Below are positions 61,054 through 64,000 of a stretch of DNA of 64,000 bases, in pieces; position 1 is the stretch's first letter; each line of letters starts with the position of its first letter. The translations under genes were made by a program, and so were the position numbers. Below the pieces are notes generated by a model, which saw nothing but the letters and a program-made list of their open reading frames with translations, was not told the origin of the DNA and did not search any database. The DNA is from Gammaproteobacteria bacterium (GTDB taxonomy: Bacteria > Gemmatimonadota > Gemmatimonadetes > Longimicrobiales > Gaopeijiaceae). The stretch is taken from assembly GCA_028819075.1 (NCBI GenBank), contig JAPPMM010000028.1:220732-284731 (forward strand), in the 5' to 3' direction.

Positions 61054-61949
61054 CCCGAAGGGCGAAGGCGAAGATCCGCGCCATGGACATGCCGATACTC
61101 GACAAAGTTTTCGGCATGGAAGACGGCTACGTGCTTGACTTCTCGAATCGAACCTTCGCCGAGTTCTTTCGGGAAGAACTGCGAGTTGATATCGACCATC
61201 CCCGTTGGGCAGTTCAGGGCGGAAGCAAGGCAAAACGCCTACGCCATTACTTGCGACAGGCGCCCCCCCGAACGGTCGTCGATACTCTGAGTGCGCTCTG
61301 GGAATACCGTGAAACCAGCAGCGTGACTCGCGATTACCCGGAACTAGACGAGAGGGTACGGACCGCGTTCTACCGCATCATTGAACGGCTCGGTGGCACA
61401 CCCCCAGCATCGAAAACGGCTTCCGCGGCTCCCGCTCAATCGCAGATTGATGCGGCGACCGCCTCGTTGCTCGCCGAGCGCTTGCTGAACGTGTCCAAGT
61501 TGGAGCCACAGCAGCGCGGGTTTGCATTCGAGAGGTTTCTAAAGGGTATGTTCGACGCGTATGGGTTATCTGCGCGGGCTTCTTTTCGCTTGGTGGGCGA
61601 GCAAATCGACGGCAGCTTCGTCTCCGGAGGCGACACCTATTTGCTAGAGGCAAGATGGAGAAATGAACTGGTCGACGCCGCGACGCTCCGTGCCTTCAAC
61701 GCCAAGGTAGAGGACAAGGCGAGCTGGTCCCGCGGCCTGTTGTTGAGCTATAGCGGGTTCTCCGCTGATGGGCTAACTGCCTTCGGGCGTGGCAACAGCG
61801 TCATCTGTATGGATGGGCTCGATCTCCATGATGTCCTGTCAGGTCGGCTCGACCTCGCGGTCGTTCTCGCCGAGAAAGCACGGCGGGCCGCCGAAACAGG
61901 TCAGCCCTTCGTACGGGTGGACGATCTCAGACCTTTCTCCAGTCCCTGA
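61050..61949 (+). CDS. AbiJ-NTD-like plus Mrr-type restriction endonuclease-like protein
   Basis: A 299-residue two-domain protein. Residues about 10-90 (MPILDKVFGMEDGYVLDFSN, then FAEFFREELRVDI and GSKAKRLRHYLRQAPP) resemble the N-terminal domains of AbiJ-type defence proteins, from memory. Residues about 150-270 are Mrr/PD-(D/E)xK-like: RGFAFERFLKGMFDAYGL, EQIDGSFVSGGDTYLLEARW, FNAKVEDKASWSRGLLLSYSG and ICMDGLDLHDVLSG. The catalytic ExK of close relatives reads ExR here (LEAR). It is the last gene of a three-gene coupled cassette; phage defence by DNA cleavage is inferred. Confidence 0.78.
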   Translation: MTRRAKAKIRAMDMPILDKVFGMEDGYVLDFSNRTFAEFFREELRVDIDHPRWAVQGGSKAKRLRHYLRQAPPRTVVDTLSALWEYRETSSVTRDYPELDERVRTAFYRIIERLGGTPPASKTASAAPAQSQIDAATASLLAERLLNVSKLEPQQRGFAFERFLKGMFDAYGLSARASFRLVGEQIDGSFVSGGDTYLLEARWRNELVDAATLRAFNAKVEDKASWSRGLLLSYSGFSADGLTAFGRGNSVICMDGLDLHDVLSGRLDLAVVLAEKARRAAETGQPFVRVDDLRPFSSP

Positions 61950-62110
61950 ACCAAACCCGTGCACGGTCGAACACGCCCTTTCCCAGGCAGTTCTCCGAGC
62001 CGGCGTCACGGTCACGTACCCGCGCCATCACTCGTCCCCCACCGAGAGCTGGATCTTCACCAGCACCATCAACGAACGCAACGAACGGGTGTACTTGTGC
62101 TACGCACGCA
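61950..62110 (+). pseudogene. Possible C-terminal relic of an Ntn-type amide hydrolase
   Basis: In one plus-strand frame the gap between the nuclease and Rpn genes reads TVEHALSQAVLRAGVTVTY and WIFTSTINERNERVYLCYART. This looks like the last beta-strands of linear-amide C-N hydrolases (choloylglycine hydrolase/C45 type). There is no start codon and no upstream domain. Weak evidence; it may be chance. Confidence 0.25.
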
Positions 62111-63086
62111 CGCGGGCAAACAACTCCGCTCCGCTGTCGCAATCGATGATCGCAGCGACGACTTCGTCGATCCGATCTGCTTCGGCCATGTCTTCCAAGA
62201 TTCGCGCCAGCCGCTCGGCCGTCTCCGCCCCGAACTTCCTGGCCGCGAGACGCCGCACCAGGTGCGCCCGCTCCCTGATGCGGCCCTGCTCAAGGCCCTG
62301 CTCCAAGCCCTGCCGCACCCCGTCGCGGTGGACCCGGTCCCTCAACTCTTTCGCTCTCTCGTACATCTTTTCGTCCTCCGTCAACGACATCATCCCCGCC
62401 AGGTCCGCTTTGGAAATCTGCCACGCCTCCGCAGCCCCCGCTACCCACGAGTCCAGCGCTTGGTGTAACTCGGCGAACTCCGGCCCTCGAAACCGGCGCT
62501 TCAAGCCCTGCATGACCCGCCCGAGGTTCTCCGGCGTGGGTTCGCGCTCCATTATCCCGAGCGAGGTCACCAGGTCCCGCGACTCGGGGTCCTTCTCGCC
62601 GATCCGCTGCAAGTCCAGCACGAGATACCTGAAGCTCGGCAGATACTGCGCCAGCGGCTTCTTCACCGGGGCGATGAGTTCGGCGATGTCCGCGGGGGCC
62701 CGCCAGCGCGACCGGCCGTTGTAGACGGCGACCGGCAGCAGGGGCGGCAGCTTGTTGCCCGGCTTGACCTCTCCCCGACGGATCAACTCCTCGTAGGTGA
62801 GGCAGGTGTACGTGAGGATGCGGAGCGCCATGAAGCGGTCGTTCTCCGACTGAAACTCCAGGAGGATCAGCAGGTACAGGCAGTCGCCCCGAAAGCGCAC
62901 CTTCCAGAGCAAATCCGATCGGCGTTGGACCAGGCCGCCGCTGATGCGATCGGTCGGGAGCGGTTCCAGTGAATCGAAGTCGAGTTCGTCGGCCAGCCGC
63001 TTGCCCGCGAAGTTGCGGATGAGTTCCTCGACCGCCGCTCTTTGGGAGAAGATGAGTTTGTAGGTCTCGTCGTGCTTTCGAGCCAA
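62100..63086 (-). CDS. Rpn-family recombination-promoting nuclease / putative transposase
   Basis: A 328-residue Rpn (YhgA-like) protein. The N-terminus DETYKLIFSQRAAVEELI, the PD-(D/E)xK set with Asp in RRSDLLWKVRF and E-x-Q in LILLEFQSEND, and the Gln/Glu-rich C-terminus (DGVRQGLEQGLEQGRIRERA) are typical. Rpn proteins cut DNA and promote RecA-independent recombination; the C-terminal repeat is known to vary. Next to the defence-like cassette it suggests a mobile or hypervariable island. Confidence 0.9.
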   Translation of the reverse strand: MARKHDETYKLIFSQRAAVEELIRNFAGKRLADELDFDSLEPLPTDRISGGLVQRRSDLLWKVRFRGDCLYLLILLEFQSENDRFMALRILTYTCLTYEELIRRGEVKPGNKLPPLLPVAVYNGRSRWRAPADIAELIAPVKKPLAQYLPSFRYLVLDLQRIGEKDPESRDLVTSLGIMEREPTPENLGRVMQGLKRRFRGPEFAELHQALDSWVAGAAEAWQISKADLAGMMSLTEDEKMYERAKELRDRVHRDGVRQGLEQGLEQGRIRERAHLVRRLAARKFGAETAERLARILEDMAEADRIDEVVAAIIDCDSGAELFARVRA

Positions 63087-63657
63087 TCCGGACTCCGGCG
63101 ATGCGGGGGTTCTCCTGGCGGCCGGAAGGGCGTCCCAGAGAGGCTGTGAGCCCCGCGCCGCCGGTAAGTATCGGATCGTCGGCTGGGCGAATACATGGCT
63201 CGATGGGATTGATTTTCGTAATCTGTTGGACTTGTTCGGGTTACATCACTTACGGTTATGGTCGTTCCCCTATCAGTTCATGTTTGCTGGCCGGGATGTA
63301 GATCGACGTTGGCGAACGTCTTTGGAGGTAACTGCTCGGTCAGGCCGTGGTGATCACGGCGGCGGGCGGGGTGGGCAAGGTGGGGCTCATCGGTTGAGGA
63401 TTCGCCTCCAGTGCTTGGGGAGCGGGCTGAGCCAGACATCCGTGGTGGGCTTCGCGTAACTGCTTGGCGGTGTCGTGGCGTCCGCGTCCCGTGGTGGTGC
63501 CGACGCGGATCGAGCCGGAGGACCTGTAGACGCCTCCGTTGAAGCGGGGGACCTCGACGAAGGGTTCGACGAGGACGGGGGTCCGGGCCACCGTCGCGGC
63601 GGCGTGCTCGCGAGCGATGTGGACGTGTGGTGGGGAGGGGACTCGACCCCGGCGGGA

Positions 63658-63678
63658 GGGACGGACAGAGTCCGTCCC
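63658..63678. other. 9-bp perfect hairpin with 3-base loop
   Basis: GGGACGGAC-AGA-GTCCGTCCC. There is no T-tract on either side, so it is not an ordinary terminator. It lies in the gene-free right end. Confidence 0.6.
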
Positions 63679-63929
63679 GGAGGCCGGGGGGACCGGCGCC
63701 GAAGCGGGTGGCAACGCCGACCAGGCCGCCCGCCGGTCACCACGGGGACTCACCCGAAAGCCGACGGCCTCGACCGGCGGTGATCGGTGGCCCGTGGAGA
63801 ACATCCGACGGGTGGCCGGCCGGGGGATGCGCGGACCCTGCGGAAGCAGGTGGAACCCTCAACCGCGAACGCTGCCGGAGCGGGGTTTTTCGGGGGGGAT
63901 CGAAGGGGGGCGGAGCACCCCTCGCCAGC

Positions 63930-63948
63930 CGCAGTGTTCAACACTGCG
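63930..63948. other. 9-bp perfect hairpin with 1-base centre
   Basis: CGCAGTGTT-C-AACACTGCG. It is either a DNA palindrome (binding site or recombination end) or a stem with a larger breathing loop. It follows a run of G residues and lies near the window edge. Confidence 0.55.
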
Positions 63949-64000
63949 TGTGCGGAATGGTAAGGGTCTGAATCCCGGCAGGAAATCACGTAAGTCTAAT

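Larger units (their letters stand above)
63087..64000. other. 914-base stretch without a recognisable gene
   Basis: No frame has family resemblance, a convincing start and ribosome-binding site. Around 63190-63310 the GC content drops sharply, then rises above the window average. Long purine/G runs occur at 63880-63912. Two strong hairpins (63658-63678 and 63930-63948) suggest structured RNA or mobile-element ends. No tRNA or rRNA was seen. Confidence 0.6.

Noticed and set aside
63181..63459. Plus-strand stretch with somewhat protein-like wording (NLLDLFGLHHLRLW)
   Set aside because: No start codon with a ribosome-binding site, degenerates into Gly/Arg repeats, no family recognised.
63340..63804. 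154-codon minus-strand frame near the right end
   Set aside because: Pro/Arg-rich with no start signal or homology recognised; probably not coding.

Overview
The window is very GC-rich DNA from a Gram-negative-type bacterium. It carries a TonB-dependent receptor with an N-terminal carboxypeptidase-regulatory-like domain, many exported or lipoprotein amidohydrolases, serine beta-lactamase-fold hydrolases, and 6-bladed beta-propeller lipoproteins. This mix is familiar from Gemmatimonadota and related environmental or host-associated lineages. That assignment is inferred from gene content alone; there is no rRNA or universal marker gene here.

Left part (1-16.2 kb): a truncated serine hydrolase; a secreted amidohydrolase; a 5'-3' exonuclease; a small acidic protein overlapping tryptophan 2,3-dioxygenase (kynA); an amidohydrolase lipoprotein; a large TonB-dependent receptor with a clear terminator; an ABC exporter; and a tightly packed plus-strand operon (amidohydrolase lipoprotein, tandem VOC protein, Ldh_2-type dehydrogenase, M14 desuccinylase-like enzyme).

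Middle-left (16.2-29.6 kb): a minus-strand catabolic series (kynureninase-like class V aminotransferase, dihydropyrimidinase, 1-Cys peroxiredoxin, aminotransferase, a degenerate aminotransferase-like protein, SDR, DUF819 membrane protein, D-2-hydroxyacid dehydrogenase). Divergent from it is a plus-strand operon joining an NCS2 nucleobase-type permease to a complete TRAP transporter.

Middle (29.6-39 kb): a VapBC-like pair whose antitoxin seems to have two DNA-binding modules, a PaaK-like CoA ligase, a Tat-signal small protein next to an amidase, a propeller lipoprotein, threonine dehydratase, a DMT exporter, and an SRPBCC protein with its ArsR-like regulator behind a perfect operator palindrome.

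Middle-right (39-50 kb): one long minus-strand run. Dpp/Opp permeases are at its start and Dpp/Opp ATPases further down. Between them lie a glycoside-hydrolase-like protein, an amidohydrolase, an aminotransferase and a Gfo/Idh/MocA oxidoreductase; a sugar-lactone oxidase and an ICMT-like methyltransferase follow. No solute-binding protein gene is present.

Right part (50-64 kb): two consecutive genes broken by single-base frameshifts, an Erm-like rRNA methyltransferase, another beta-lactamase-fold lipoprotein, an MmgE/PrpD protein with a TctABC tricarboxylate-type transporter, and a small defence-like island. The island is a three-gene overlapping cassette (AbiEi-like PD-(D/E)xK/winged-helix protein, a 77-aa protein, an AbiJ-NTD/Mrr-like nuclease) followed by an Rpn-family nuclease/transposase. 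The last 0.9 kb has no recognisable gene. The cassette at 59.7-61.9 kb is the best candidate for an undescribed system.
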